This document shows positions 24,022 through 32,675 of a DNA stretch of 47,841 bases, in pieces. The position numbers and the translations under genes were made by a program. Position 1 is the first letter of the stretch; every line of letters begins with the position of its first letter. The notes under the pieces are model-generated. The model was given only the letters and a program-made list of their open reading frames with translations. It searched no databases and was not told where the DNA came from. The DNA comes from a bacterium. GTDB taxonomy: Bacteria > Zixibacteria > MSB-5A5 > GN15 > FEB-12. The stretch covers positions 1 through 47,841 of the forward strand of contig JAUWIB010000074.1 of assembly GCA_030605565.1 (NCBI GenBank), read 5' to 3'.

Positions 24022-25362
24022 CTACCTGAGTTGCATCAGCAACCTGTTGAGATCGGCCAGGTATTCATGCACTCGGTGCAGGAACTGAACGGCGACATGT
24101 CCATCGATCAAACGATGGTCGAACGAGAGTCCGAAAGTCGAAATGTCGCGCACCGTTATCTCACCATCCACCACCCACGGTCTCTTGGTGATGGCGTGCA
24201 CTCCCAGGATGGCTACCTGCGGCTGATTGATGATCGGCGTGGATGCCGTGGCGCCGAACATCCCGGCATTAGTGACCGAGAAGGTGCCTCCGGATACATC
24301 GTCGGGTATAAGACGGTTAGTGCGCGCCTTCTCACCCAATTCGTTTATCTCAACGGCCAGTTCGACGATTGTCTTCTTATCGGCATCCTTCACCACCGGC
24401 ACGATCAAACCCTCCTCGCGCGCTACAGCGATACCGATATGATAGTAGTTCTTCAAGATGATTTCGCTCTCGGTCATCGAGGCATTGAGTCTGGGGAACT
24501 CCTTCAGGCCGAGACAAACCGCCTTGATAATGAACGGCATGTAAGTGAGACCGGCGCCATAGGTCGAACGAAATTCATCTTTGTTCGCTTTACGATAAGC
24601 GACCAGTTCGGTCAGATCGACATCTTCAAACGTCGTCACATGCGGAGAGGTCTGCACTGATCTGACCATGTGTTCAGAGATCAATTTGCGGATGCCCTCT
24701 ACGGGCATACGGGTCTCTCGCTGCACCTCCGGCAGCGGCTGGAACTTCGGAACAACGACCGTCACCTTCGGCGCCGCAGGTTCGGCGTCAATCGTTGGGG
24801 TCGAGGCAGCCGCAGCGCTGGGGAATGCTGGTGATGGAATCGGACCGGGGGCGAAGCCGGTCTGGGCCGAGCGCTCCTCGACCGCGCGCATGACATCGTC
24901 GACGGTCACCCGTCCACCCTTGCCGGTCGGGACAATCGCAGATAAGTCCAGGCCATATTCACGGATGAGCACTTTCACTTTGGGGGACATCCTGGCCCGG
25001 TCAATAGTTGCTGTCGCAATAACCGGAGCTGACGGCGCTTTGGAGGCGGTGGGCGTGACCGCCTTAGACGACGCTTTGGCTGCAGGCTTGACGTCCGGTT
25101 TGGCCGGCGTCTTGGCTGGCCCCGAACCATCGTCGATCCGCGCCACCACCGCGCCGACCGGTACGACATCACCTTCCTTGACCAGGATCTCGGTCACGAC
25201 TCCCTCCACCTCGGCTGGAATCTCAACATTCACTTTGTCCGTCATCAGTTCCACTAATGGTTGGTTGAGCTTTACTTTGTCGCCAACCTTAACTTTCCAT
25301 TCGAGAATCGTGCCTTCGAGCACCGACTCGCCCATCTGAGGTACCAGGACATCTGCCGCCAT
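24022..25362 (-). CDS. 2-oxoacid dehydrogenase E2 component (dihydrolipoamide acyltransferase)
   Basis: A 446-residue E2. The lipoyl domain occupies residues 1-78 with the modified Lys43 in MTDKVNVEIP. An Ala/Pro/Lys-rich hinge follows, then the peripheral subunit-binding domain (RMSPKVKVLIREYGLDLSAI, about 125-160), a second flexible linker, and the catalytic domain with SFDHRLIDGHVAVQFL containing the active-site His and Asp. The sequence around the lipoyl Lys and catalytic core is more like branched-chain E2 (DBT) than pyruvate E2. No E1 or E3 gene is in the window. Operon order E2-lipB-fabL. Confidence 0.9.
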   Translation of the reverse strand: MAADVLVPQMGESVLEGTILEWKVKVGDKVKLNQPLVELMTDKVNVEIPAEVEGVVTEILVKEGDVVPVGAVVARIDDGSGPAKTPAKPDVKPAAKASSKAVTPTASKAPSAPVIATATIDRARMSPKVKVLIREYGLDLSAIVPTGKGGRVTVDDVMRAVEERSAQTGFAPGPIPSPAFPSAAAASTPTIDAEPAAPKVTVVVPKFQPLPEVQRETRMPVEGIRKLISEHMVRSVQTSPHVTTFEDVDLTELVAYRKANKDEFRSTYGAGLTYMPFIIKAVCLGLKEFPRLNASMTESEIILKNYYHIGIAVAREEGLIVPVVKDADKKTIVELAVEINELGEKARTNRLIPDDVSGGTFSVTNAGMFGATASTPIINQPQVAILGVHAITKRPWVVDGEITVRDISTFGLSFDHRLIDGHVAVQFLHRVHEYLADLNRLLMQLR

Positions 25363-25437
25363 GATTTCCTATCCTTGTCTGCTTGTGATATCGTATCCGC
25401 GTCTGCGCTTATGGAGTGCGCCTATTGACACTGTTTT

Positions 25438-25467
25438 CTCATATCCCGCCCACGTTCAACAGGTCAA
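25438..25467 (-). promoter_or_regulatory. Possible promoter of E2-lipB-fabL operon
   Basis: On the minus strand TTGACC (25462-25467) and TATGAG (25438-25443) with an 18-base spacer. The -35 box overlaps the nadA stop codon. Boxes are imperfect. Confidence 0.4.
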
Positions 25468-26549
25468 CTGATCTCCAACATTTTCTTCAAAGCCGTCAAG
25501 GCCTCGCTTCGGTTCGGTTCGTTCACTTTCACCGGCTTGAGGTCAGCATAATTCTCAAGACAATAGGCCAGGTCGTTCAATGTCGTGCGATACATGTTGG
25601 CACACACCGGGCAGACCTGCCCCGACAACTCAAAGATCTTCTTGTCGGGATACTCATAAGCCATACGATTGATCAGGTTGATTTCGGTCCCGATGGCTAT
25701 CGTGGAACCAGCCGGCGCCTTTTCGCAGTACTCAACGATGTACCTGGTTGAACCGGAACCGTCGGCCAACGAAACAACTTCGGGCAAACACTCCGGATGA
25801 ACAATCACTTGAATCCCAGGGTGTTCTTCGCGTACCTGCCGGACGTGTTCTACCGTGAAATTGGTGTGCACGTGACAATGACCCTTCCAGAGGATTATCC
25901 TGGCAGCGTCGATCTGACTTTCGGTAAGACCACCATCAGCGCGTGAGAAATCCCACACGACCATATCATCCGGCTTGAGACCGAACTTCAACCCGGTGTT
26001 GTGCCCGAGGTTCTCATCAGGGAAGAAGAACACCTTGTCCCGACGCTCCAGGGCGTATCGAAACGCCGCAGGGGCATTGGACGAAGTGCATATCAGCCCG
26101 CCATGTCGACCGGTAAACGCCTTCAGTCCGGCCGTGGTATTCATATACGACACCGGCATGATTCTCTTGTCACCGCCAAACTGTTCGAGATACTTCCAGG
26201 CCTCCATAACGTCAGCCATGTCGGCCATGTCGGCCATGGGGCAGCCGGCCAACGGATTAGCCAGGTAAACCATCTGGTGATCACCGGACAAAACGTCGGC
26301 CGCTTCAGCCATGAAATGCACACCGCAAAAAACTATGACCTCCACCCCCGTCTGCTCGGCCGCTATCTTCGACAAGCCGTAGCTGTCACCCAGATAGTCA
26401 CCACAGCCAACGACCTCACGGCGCTGATAATGGTGGGTCAGGATACACAGTTTGCGCCCGAGTTTATCCCTGGCCGCGGCAATGCGGTCATTCAACTCCG
26501 CCAGATCGGCTTCACGATACTCTTTGGGCAACGAGAAATACATGGCCAT
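25464..26549 (-). CDS. nadA: Quinolinate synthase A
   Basis: A 361-residue NadA, which condenses iminoaspartate and dihydroxyacetone phosphate to quinolinate in NAD synthesis and needs a [4Fe-4S] cluster. Three conserved Cys regions are visible: VIVFCGVHFMAEAA, GLICTSSNAP and GQVCPVCANMYRTTL. Also LTHHYQRREV and DSYGLSKIAA near the N-terminus, HPECLPEV and IGTEINLINR later. NadB and NadC are not in the window. ATG 26549 or 26543 are both possible. Confidence 0.95.
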   Translation of the reverse strand: MAMYFSLPKEYREADLAELNDRIAAARDKLGRKLCILTHHYQRREVVGCGDYLGDSYGLSKIAAEQTGVEVIVFCGVHFMAEAADVLSGDHQMVYLANPLAGCPMADMADMADVMEAWKYLEQFGGDKRIMPVSYMNTTAGLKAFTGRHGGLICTSSNAPAAFRYALERRDKVFFFPDENLGHNTGLKFGLKPDDMVVWDFSRADGGLTESQIDAARIILWKGHCHVHTNFTVEHVRQVREEHPGIQVIVHPECLPEVVSLADGSGSTRYIVEYCEKAPAGSTIAIGTEINLINRMAYEYPDKKIFELSGQVCPVCANMYRTTLNDLAYCLENYADLKPVKVNEPNRSEALTALKKMLEIS

Positions 26550-26562
26550 TCAACCTGTTTCG

Positions 26563-26582
26563 GATCCGCTGAGCCGCGGATC
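26563..26582. repeat. Perfect 7-bp hairpin in nadA leader
   Basis: GATCCGC (26563-26569) and GCGGATC (26576-26582) flank a six-base loop 14 bases upstream of the nadA ATG, just before its AGG ribosome site. It could influence nadA translation or be an operator. Confidence 0.45.
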
Positions 26583-26643
26583 ACATGTAAATAAGAACAA
26601 CCTCAGTACCAGCATGGTTCAGAAATCCTTGCTGAGATAGTAT

Positions 26644-27150
26644 CTATTCGCTGAGTCTTGCGAGTTGCTCGAAGAGATGTTCGTTATTGGGCAACTCGGC
26701 CGGATGCAGCTTCTCGATCCAGCGGATTATGCCCTCCTTGTCGATAAGAAACACGGTGCGTTCGGCATATCCCTTCCGGCTCAGCACACCATATATGCGA
26801 GCCACTTTACCATGCGGCCAGAAATCCGACATCAGAGGAAACGACAACCCGCCCAGAGATCGCGCCCAGGCAATGTGACAAGGCACCGAATCACAAGACA
26901 GGCACAGTAGCTGACAACCGAACTCATCAAATCGATCGGATACCTTCTGATACTCGGGCACCTGGGTGGCGCAGACCGGTGTCCAGTCGGCCGGGTAGAA
27001 GGCCAACACTACATTCTTGCGACCCTGGTACCAGACGAGATTCAACTCGCCCTCGTTGTGGGTTGCCAGCGTGAAATCGGGCGCCGGGTCACCAACCTTT
27101 AGCACCACCTGCCCCTCCGCTTCAGCGCGACCTGGGATTTTCTCGTTCAT
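26644..27150 (-). CDS. Peroxiredoxin (AhpC/TSA family)
   Basis: A 168-residue thioredoxin-fold peroxidase. The peroxidatic Cys60 lies in FYPADWTPVCATQ, with the Pro-x3-Thr-x2-Cys motif. PDFTLATHNEGELNL and YGVLSRKGYAERTVFLIDKEGIIRW are family landmarks. Several further Cys (CQLLCLSCDSVPC, about residues 80-92) might act as resolving Cys. It is fused by ATGA overlap to the rubredoxin-like gene and follows a rubrerythrin-like gene, forming an anti-peroxide unit. Confidence 0.9.
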   Translation of the reverse strand: MNEKIPGRAEAEGQVVLKVGDPAPDFTLATHNEGELNLVWYQGRKNVVLAFYPADWTPVCATQVPEYQKVSDRFDEFGCQLLCLSCDSVPCHIAWARSLGGLSFPLMSDFWPHGKVARIYGVLSRKGYAERTVFLIDKEGIIRWIEKLHPAELPNNEHLFEQLARLSE

Positions 27151-27341
27151 TCGTCCTCGTAATCAGCATAAAGGTCTTTATCAAAATGGTCCACGACTTT
27201 ATCGTCGGCATGCCCTTCCAGTGTATTGTCATCGTCAAATCGTTCCGAGAACTTGGCGCCGGGCGTCCCACAGACAGGACACGAATGAGGTTTGTCCTCA
27301 TCGTCATGGACATAGCCACAGAATTCACAGACCCACTGCAC
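27147..27341 (-). CDS. Small rubredoxin-like zinc-ribbon/electron carrier
   Basis: A 64-residue protein: VCEFCGYVHDDEDKPHSCPVCGTPGAKF carries the two CxxC knuckles of rubredoxin or rubrerythrin C-terminal domains (quoted here as CEFCGYV and CPVCGTPGAKF), followed by an acidic tail. The track start at 27353 would be TTG; GTG 27341 is preferred because GGAG lies exactly six bases upstream. Likely electron donor for the neighbouring rubrerythrin-like protein or peroxiredoxin. Confidence 0.82.
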   Translation of the reverse strand: MQWVCEFCGYVHDDEDKPHSCPVCGTPGAKFSERFDDDNTLEGHADDKVVDHFDKDLYADYEDE

Positions 27342-27400
27342 AGTTATCTCCAAGCTAAAGACGCTGTCATGCGTCGATCAATCAGAACCAAAACGCCGCC

Positions 27401-27895
27401 TCAATGCTCCAGGGGCGCACTCTCATCGTATCCAAACCAGTAGTAATTGCCGCTCATGGCTTCTCGTTCCGCCATGAGTAATTCATAATGCAGATGCTCT
27501 TCATCGGCCAGTCGCCCAAAGATACTCTTCAGTTCAGGCAGATCGGCTTGTTCGAAATGCTCCCGGTAGTACTTGGTCGCAGCCAGTTCGGCTTCAATCG
27601 CCAGGTTGATAAACTCCCGTTCGCTCTTAAGCTCATCCAGGTGATCCTTCTTAAAGACCTCAGCCAGCGGTGTCAGCCCTTTGTCCGGTAACTGTCCAAC
27701 CTCACCACCGACGTGCTCTTCGTAAAGTTCATACAGCACCTTCTTGTGCGCGGCTTCGTCGTTGCGCAGGTTCTCCAGTTTACGTTTGGCGTCGGGATTG
27801 GTTGCCTTTCGAAAAAGCAGGTCGTAGAATGTGAATCCGTCTTCCTCGCCTCTGATAGCCATCTTGAGTATCTTCGCTAGTTGTACTTTGTCCAT
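27401..27895 (-). CDS. Rubrerythrin-like ferritin-family diiron protein
   Basis: A 164-residue all-helical protein. Di-iron ligands typical of ferritin-like proteins appear in pairs: GEEDGFTFYDLL and LRNDEAAHKKVL in the first half, AIEAELAATKYY and LADEEHLHYELLM in the second. It lacks its own rubredoxin domain, which is instead encoded by the next gene 47 bases downstream. This split arrangement suggests a peroxide-reducing rubrerythrin system for oxygen defence. Confidence 0.85.
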   Translation of the reverse strand: MDKVQLAKILKMAIRGEEDGFTFYDLLFRKATNPDAKRKLENLRNDEAAHKKVLYELYEEHVGGEVGQLPDKGLTPLAEVFKKDHLDELKSEREFINLAIEAELAATKYYREHFEQADLPELKSIFGRLADEEHLHYELLMAEREAMSGNYYWFGYDESAPLEH

Positions 27896-27921
27896 AGTAA
27901 CCTATTCAATCATATAATATG

Positions 27922-29373
27922 TCAAGCGCTGTTTGCGTTCTTGATTATTTCAATGGCCCTTCGCATTCTCTCCACCACTACCGGTTGCGAAAGTATGACC
28001 AGCATTTCGTATAGTGACGGACCTTTCGACCGTCCCGAAACCGCCAGTCGCGTCGGGTGAATTAACCGAGCGCGTTTGATGCCCTTGTCGTCAGCCAACG
28101 CGCTGAGAGTCTGTTCGAGCGCCTCGTGAGTAAAATCCTGCAACCGCTCGAACCGGTCGGTCAACTCGCTGAGCAACTCGGCGTTCTCCGATGTGAAATG
28201 TTTGGCGGCCGCATCGCTTTCATACTGGTAATCGAACGCAAAGAAATAGGCGCTCAACTCAACAAAATCTACTATGCGTCTGGCCCGAAGCTTGAGGGCG
28301 CCGACCACTTGCCTGAGATACTCCCAGCGCGTTTCCAACCAGTATTTCGTGGTCAGGTCGGCCTCCACCAGGAGCGGCGCCACCATCGCGGCCAACTCGT
28401 GGTCGGGCTTGTTGGCGATATATTCCTGATTGAAAGCTACGAGTTTCTCAACATCGAAAATGGCGTTAGATGGATTGAAGTTGTCGGACGTGAAAAGATC
28501 AATCAACTCTTCGAGCGAGTAAATCTCCCTATCTGTCTTGGGCGACCAGCCCAGCAAGCAGAGATAGTTGAACATCGCCTCCGGTAACACGCCCTCGCGT
28601 TGGAAAGCGAGCACATCTTTGTCGCCCAGGCGCTTCGATACTTTCTTCTTATCCGGCCGCAGAATCATCGGCATATGTCCGAACTTCGGCAACTCGAATC
28701 CAAACGAGTGATATAGATGAATCTGCTTGAAGGTGTTGGTGACGTGATCATTGCCGCGAAGAACATGAGTGATCCCCATATCGTGATCGTCAACCACTAC
28801 GGCCAAGTTGTAAGTCGCTGTTCCGTCAGAGCGCGCCACGATGAAATCCTCAAGGTCCTCGTTCTTCCGTTTCAACTCGCCTGACACCAGGTCGTCAAAG
28901 TTGGTCTCCCCTTCGGGGATTCTCAACCTGATCGTGTACGCTGAACCGAGAGCAACTTGGGCTTCTACTTCAGCCTGCGACAGATTCAGACAGCGCCGGT
29001 TGTACCGCATATCTTTCTTCTCGGCCCGTGCTTTCTCTCTATCCTGAGCCAACTGCTCCGGACTGCAAAAACAACGGTAGCCGTGGCCCGATTCGAGCAG
29101 CTTCCGGGCGTGAGTTTTGTAGAGATCAATGCGGTCCGACTGATAGACGATCTCCTCGTCCCACTGCAAGCCGAGCCACTTCAAGGCCGACAGAATCGCC
29201 TCCGTGAAAACCGGGTCGCTACGTTCCTTGTCGGTGTTCTCTATCCGCACCAAAAACTTCCCGCCATGGCGCCGGGCGAACAGGTAATTGAAAATCGCCG
29301 TGCGAGCCGTTCCCACATGCACATACCCGGAGGGTGACGGTGCAATACGAACGCGTACTTCAGAAAGTGTCAT
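27922..29373 (-). CDS. gltX: Glutamyl-tRNA synthetase
   Basis: A 483-residue class I synthetase. The HIGH-type motif is in RIAPSPSGYVHVGTARTAIFNYL and the KMSKS-type motif is KKVSKRLGD. The zinc-finger-like region has YRCFCSPEQL and NRRCLNLSQ. LRGNDHVTNTFKQIHLY and FGHMPMILRPD are conserved. It charges tRNA-Glu; whether it also mischarges tRNA-Gln cannot be told here. Its stop lies 26 bases upstream of the rubrerythrin-like gene. Confidence 0.95.
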   Translation of the reverse strand: MTLSEVRVRIAPSPSGYVHVGTARTAIFNYLFARRHGGKFLVRIENTDKERSDPVFTEAILSALKWLGLQWDEEIVYQSDRIDLYKTHARKLLESGHGYRCFCSPEQLAQDREKARAEKKDMRYNRRCLNLSQAEVEAQVALGSAYTIRLRIPEGETNFDDLVSGELKRKNEDLEDFIVARSDGTATYNLAVVVDDHDMGITHVLRGNDHVTNTFKQIHLYHSFGFELPKFGHMPMILRPDKKKVSKRLGDKDVLAFQREGVLPEAMFNYLCLLGWSPKTDREIYSLEELIDLFTSDNFNPSNAIFDVEKLVAFNQEYIANKPDHELAAMVAPLLVEADLTTKYWLETRWEYLRQVVGALKLRARRIVDFVELSAYFFAFDYQYESDAAAKHFTSENAELLSELTDRFERLQDFTHEALEQTLSALADDKGIKRARLIHPTRLAVSGRSKGPSLYEMLVILSQPVVVERMRRAIEIIKNANSA

Positions 29374-29379
29374 AGCTCA

Positions 29380-30081
29380 TCATTCTCGATTGTCATCGGT
29401 TGTGGAAGGGCGATCCTCACCCGGACTCTCGTCCGTGGATTGCCCTGGCTTTGTGGTCGGTCTCGGCGGTGATGGTACGTTCTCCGGTGGCGCCGGAGCC
29501 GTCGACGGTATTGACAGATCCTCCGGTTCGGGAGGCGCGGCAGGCTGTGGAGTTATCGGCGCGACCGTCTTCGGCGTCGGGGCCGGTGGGATACTTGGCG
29601 GAGTCGATATCGGCGACACTCCCGGCACCGGCGGTGGTGGCGGCGGCGTGGCAGCAACATGAGCGGTGTCGGCCTGTGGTCCCAACGTCGATGGCGCATT
29701 ATGGGGCGCCGTGTACGCTGTGATCGGACGCACCGTCTGGCTGACAGGTTTTGTCTCCGTAGGTTCAAATCGCATCTCCAGGCCGCCGACCAACCGTGCA
29801 ATCAGGTTGTATACGGCAACCAGGACGATCCCGATGAGAGTGTGAAAAACCGCTGCAAACATCGCACCCATAATCGGCATGATCACCAGCATGATTCCGA
29901 TAGGTATTTCCGACGGATCGAAACTCCACCCATAGAAGCCTCCAAACTGAGACATACCAGCCACGAGGATTGGCAGCATCATTGCGTACATCAACCCGAG
30001 GACGAAACCGACCACCAGGTTAACGAAAAAGGATACCTTGGTAAAAGACCAGATGCGGATCGACTTCAATTCGTATCGCAT
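29380..30081 (-). CDS. Two-helix membrane protein with proline-rich cytoplasmic tail (DUF3566-like)
   Basis: A 233-residue protein. The N-terminal half has MRYELKSIRIWSFTKVSFFVNLVVGFVLGL and a second long hydrophobic region (IGIMLVIMPIMGAMFAAVFHTLIGIVLVAVY), so two or three membrane segments in about the first 105 residues. From about 115 on it is a low-complexity Pro/Thr-rich tail (PPPPPPVPG and similar), acidic at the end. The start region resembles DUF3566 membrane domains, an assignment from memory only. It sits six bases upstream of gltX. Confidence 0.6.
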   Translation of the reverse strand: MRYELKSIRIWSFTKVSFFVNLVVGFVLGLMYAMMLPILVAGMSQFGGFYGWSFDPSEIPIGIMLVIMPIMGAMFAAVFHTLIGIVLVAVYNLIARLVGGLEMRFEPTETKPVSQTVRPITAYTAPHNAPSTLGPQADTAHVAATPPPPPPVPGVSPISTPPSIPPAPTPKTVAPITPQPAAPPEPEDLSIPSTAPAPPENVPSPPRPTTKPGQSTDESPGEDRPSTTDDNRE

Positions 30082-30148
30082 ATTTCTCTCATTGCCGGGG
30101 ACCGATCAGCCATCCTGACGGACCCATGATCCAACACTAATATGGTAG

Positions 30149-30176
30149 AAGTTATGCAGTACCGTGGAATAGTCAA
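30149..30176 (-). promoter_or_regulatory. Possible promoter upstream of membrane protein/gltX
   Basis: On the minus strand TTGACT (30171-30176) and TAACTT (30149-30154) are separated by 16 bases, about 70 bases upstream of the membrane protein start. Confidence 0.4.
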
Positions 30177-30191
30177 GAAGCCGTGACCATT

Positions 30192-32300
30192 TCATGGTTT
30201 CTTGAAAATAAACCGAGCGTCCACGGCAGCACTTAGTTTTCCGTCCGGCGAGGCGATGAAGGGGTTGATGTCGATTTCCGAGAAACAGTCGAAATCTTTT
30301 ACCAGTTGCGATAGCCTCTGCAGGGTCTCGGCTATGATCTCCTGGTCTACCGGTGGTGCACCCCGAAAGCCGTTCAACAGCGGGAACGAACGCAGTGAGC
30401 GTACCATCCCTCGCGCCCCCTCGTCGGCCAGCGGAAGGATGCGAAAGGTAACGTCCTTCATAACCTCAACATAAATGCCCCCCAGTCCAAACATGATCAG
30501 CGGTCCGAATTGTGGATCAGTCGTCATCCCCATAACCGTCTCTATGCCGCCGGAGATCATCTGTTGCATGGCTACTGAAAACTCGCCCTTTTCACCAAGT
30601 TTCCTGATACGCTCTTTGAGATCACGAAACGCTTTACGGATTTCTTTGTCAGTGCGCAGATCCACCATTACGCCGCCGGCCTCTGTCTTGTGGAGGATCG
30701 GCGGCGTATTGATCTTCATCACCACCGGATATCCCAGCCGCGTAGCGGCTTTCACAGCTTCATCGGCACTGCTTGCATATCGATAGGGAGCAGCCGGAAT
30801 ACCATAGGCACACAGGATATCAATTGCTTCATCACTGACAATAGCCTCTCGGCCGTCGGCCAGAGCCTGATTAACGATTTTCTCCACCTTCGCCTTACCA
30901 ACTTTGAAAGTACGAACCTTCCCGCGCGGGCGTTGGATCCTCTCCCGGTACTTGGCCATCGTTGCCAGGGTCTTGGCGGCCGCTTCCGGAAAGATGTAAC
31001 ATGGGATACCGTGAGCACGCAAATAATCCATCCCGACCGAATCCAGCCCCACTCCCATGAAGCAGGCCAGCACCGTTTTTTTCGTTCCTTTAAGCCCTTC
31101 GCAAATACAACGGGCTACCTCAACCTGATCGATAGTTATCGGCGGGACGAATATCGGCACGATTGAATCGTACTTTCGATCATTCATAACCGCGTTGAGC
31201 GTAATCTCAAACTCCCGACCACCGGCGCCCGCCACCATATCCATCGGATTGGCAAACGATGCATCGGCAGAGATGTGCTTCTTCAGCGTTTTCACGGTAG
31301 CCGCAGAAAGCGGCGGCATCTCCATACCATTTCGAATCAGCGCATCGGTAGCCAGAATCCCTGGGCCACCGGCGTTGGTTACCACCGCCACGCGGTTGCC
31401 TTTGGGCAGCGGTTGTCGCGAAAGCGCCTGGGCTACATCAAACAATTCCTCAACCGTATCCACCCTCATCACGCCGGTCTGTTCAAACAGGGCATCTACC
31501 CCGACATCAAGGCCGGCCAGGGATCCGGTGTGCGATGATGCCGCCTTCGCTCCCAGCGAGGTGCGACCCGATTTGACCGCCACGATCGGTTTGTGCCGAC
31601 TGACCTCACGCGCGATTTCTGTGAAGTTGCGAGGGTTACCGAAATTCTCAAGGTACATCAGGATTAAATCGGTGTCGGGATCATCCTTGAAATACTCAAG
31701 CATATCATTGGACGAAATATCCGCCTTGTTGCCGATTGACGCCACCGTCGAAAAACCAAGGTCAAGATCACGAGCGATATTCATAATAGCCTCACCCATG
31801 GCGCCGGACTGGGTTATGAAACCGATACGACCGGCCTTGGGGTAGGTCTTGCCAAAAGTGGCGTTGAGCGAGACATCCGGATGAGTGTTAACAATGCCGA
31901 AGCAGTTGGGACCGATCATGCGCATCCCATATTTCCGAACTACCTCAAGAACCTCCCGTTCGCGCTTTTCACCTGCTGCGCCTACTTCCGAGAAACCAGC
32001 CGTGATCACGACGACCCCTTTGACCCCCTTCTCACCGCATTGGACCACCACCTGCTTTACGTTTTCCTTGGGTACGATTATTATGGCCAGATCCACCGCA
32101 TCGGGAACATCGAGGACGGTCGAGTACGCCTTGATCGACTGGATAACGCTCGCTTTCAGATTGACCGGAAAGACTTTGCCGTTAAACTCGGCCAGTAAAA
32201 TATTGCGCACCGTTTCACGACCGATCGAACCCTTGCGCGTAGATGCACCGATCACAGCCACCGAGCGAGGTTTGAAAATGGCGTCCAGTTGTTGTCTCAT
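30192..32300 (-). CDS. ADP-forming acetate/acyl-CoA synthetase (alpha-beta fusion)
   Basis: A 702-residue NDP-forming acyl-CoA synthetase. Domains in order: CoA-binding (FKPRSVAVIGASTRKGSIG), succinyl-CoA-ligase-like (IGFITQSGAMGEA and the phospho-His loop AASSHTGSLAG near residue 260), and a C-terminal ATP-grasp domain from about 470 (GYPVVMKINTPPILHKTEAGGVMVDL, then FGLGGIYVEVMKDV). It converts acyl-CoA, ADP and phosphate to the acid, CoA and ATP, the energy-conserving end of amino-acid fermentation. It fits with IorAB earlier in the window. Promoter signals upstream (TTGACT near 32420) are weak. Confidence 0.92.
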   Translation of the reverse strand: MRQQLDAIFKPRSVAVIGASTRKGSIGRETVRNILLAEFNGKVFPVNLKASVIQSIKAYSTVLDVPDAVDLAIIIVPKENVKQVVVQCGEKGVKGVVVITAGFSEVGAAGEKREREVLEVVRKYGMRMIGPNCFGIVNTHPDVSLNATFGKTYPKAGRIGFITQSGAMGEAIMNIARDLDLGFSTVASIGNKADISSNDMLEYFKDDPDTDLILMYLENFGNPRNFTEIAREVSRHKPIVAVKSGRTSLGAKAASSHTGSLAGLDVGVDALFEQTGVMRVDTVEELFDVAQALSRQPLPKGNRVAVVTNAGGPGILATDALIRNGMEMPPLSAATVKTLKKHISADASFANPMDMVAGAGGREFEITLNAVMNDRKYDSIVPIFVPPITIDQVEVARCICEGLKGTKKTVLACFMGVGLDSVGMDYLRAHGIPCYIFPEAAAKTLATMAKYRERIQRPRGKVRTFKVGKAKVEKIVNQALADGREAIVSDEAIDILCAYGIPAAPYRYASSADEAVKAATRLGYPVVMKINTPPILHKTEAGGVMVDLRTDKEIRKAFRDLKERIRKLGEKGEFSVAMQQMISGGIETVMGMTTDPQFGPLIMFGLGGIYVEVMKDVTFRILPLADEGARGMVRSLRSFPLLNGFRGAPPVDQEIIAETLQRLSQLVKDFDCFSEIDINPFIASPDGKLSAAVDARFIFKKP

Positions 32301-32675
32301 ATTCCCTGTAATCCCTTAGTATGTTCGCGGCTTGTGTCCGTCGGCAGACCGACGAGACGATAACTCAGTTCCATTCTTATCGACCCATAACAGGCTGAAT
32401 GAACCAGCTTCGGGCAAAAAGTCAAGCGAAACTTCCGGCGACTCACCGGTCCCTACTCGAGAATGGTCGTCACTCATGGTCTATGTCGACCCACACTTAC
32501 CATTATCACATTTAACAGACGACCAAACCCACCGACGGCGGGACCGGTTTCATGATGAGCCAAACCCGAGGCCCAAGATAAAGTGACCCACCGAGTCCTG
32601 TGACCGGGTGGGTCAAATCCAAGCACATCCCGAGGCATCGCGGCGACCATTCGCCACCGGCCACATGCAGGAGTG
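32301..32675. other. Gap of 375 bases between PPDK and acyl-CoA synthetase
   Basis: Contains the hairpin at 32584-32615 close to the PPDK stop and a GC-rich small stem near 32338-32353 (CGTCGG/CCGACG). A TTGACT box near 32420 on the minus strand lacks a convincing -10 box. No gene is seen. Confidence 0.55.
32584..32615 (-). terminator. Putative terminator of ppdK
   Basis: TGACCCACC (32584-32592) and GGTGGGTCA (32607-32615) form a perfect nine-pair stem. On the minus strand it is followed by CTTTATCTT, a weak T-rich tail, about 60 bases after the ppdK stop. Confidence 0.5.

Noticed and set aside
23410-24660. 416-codon plus-strand ORF
   Set aside because: Antisense to lipB and the E2 gene, both unambiguous; no protein family recognised.
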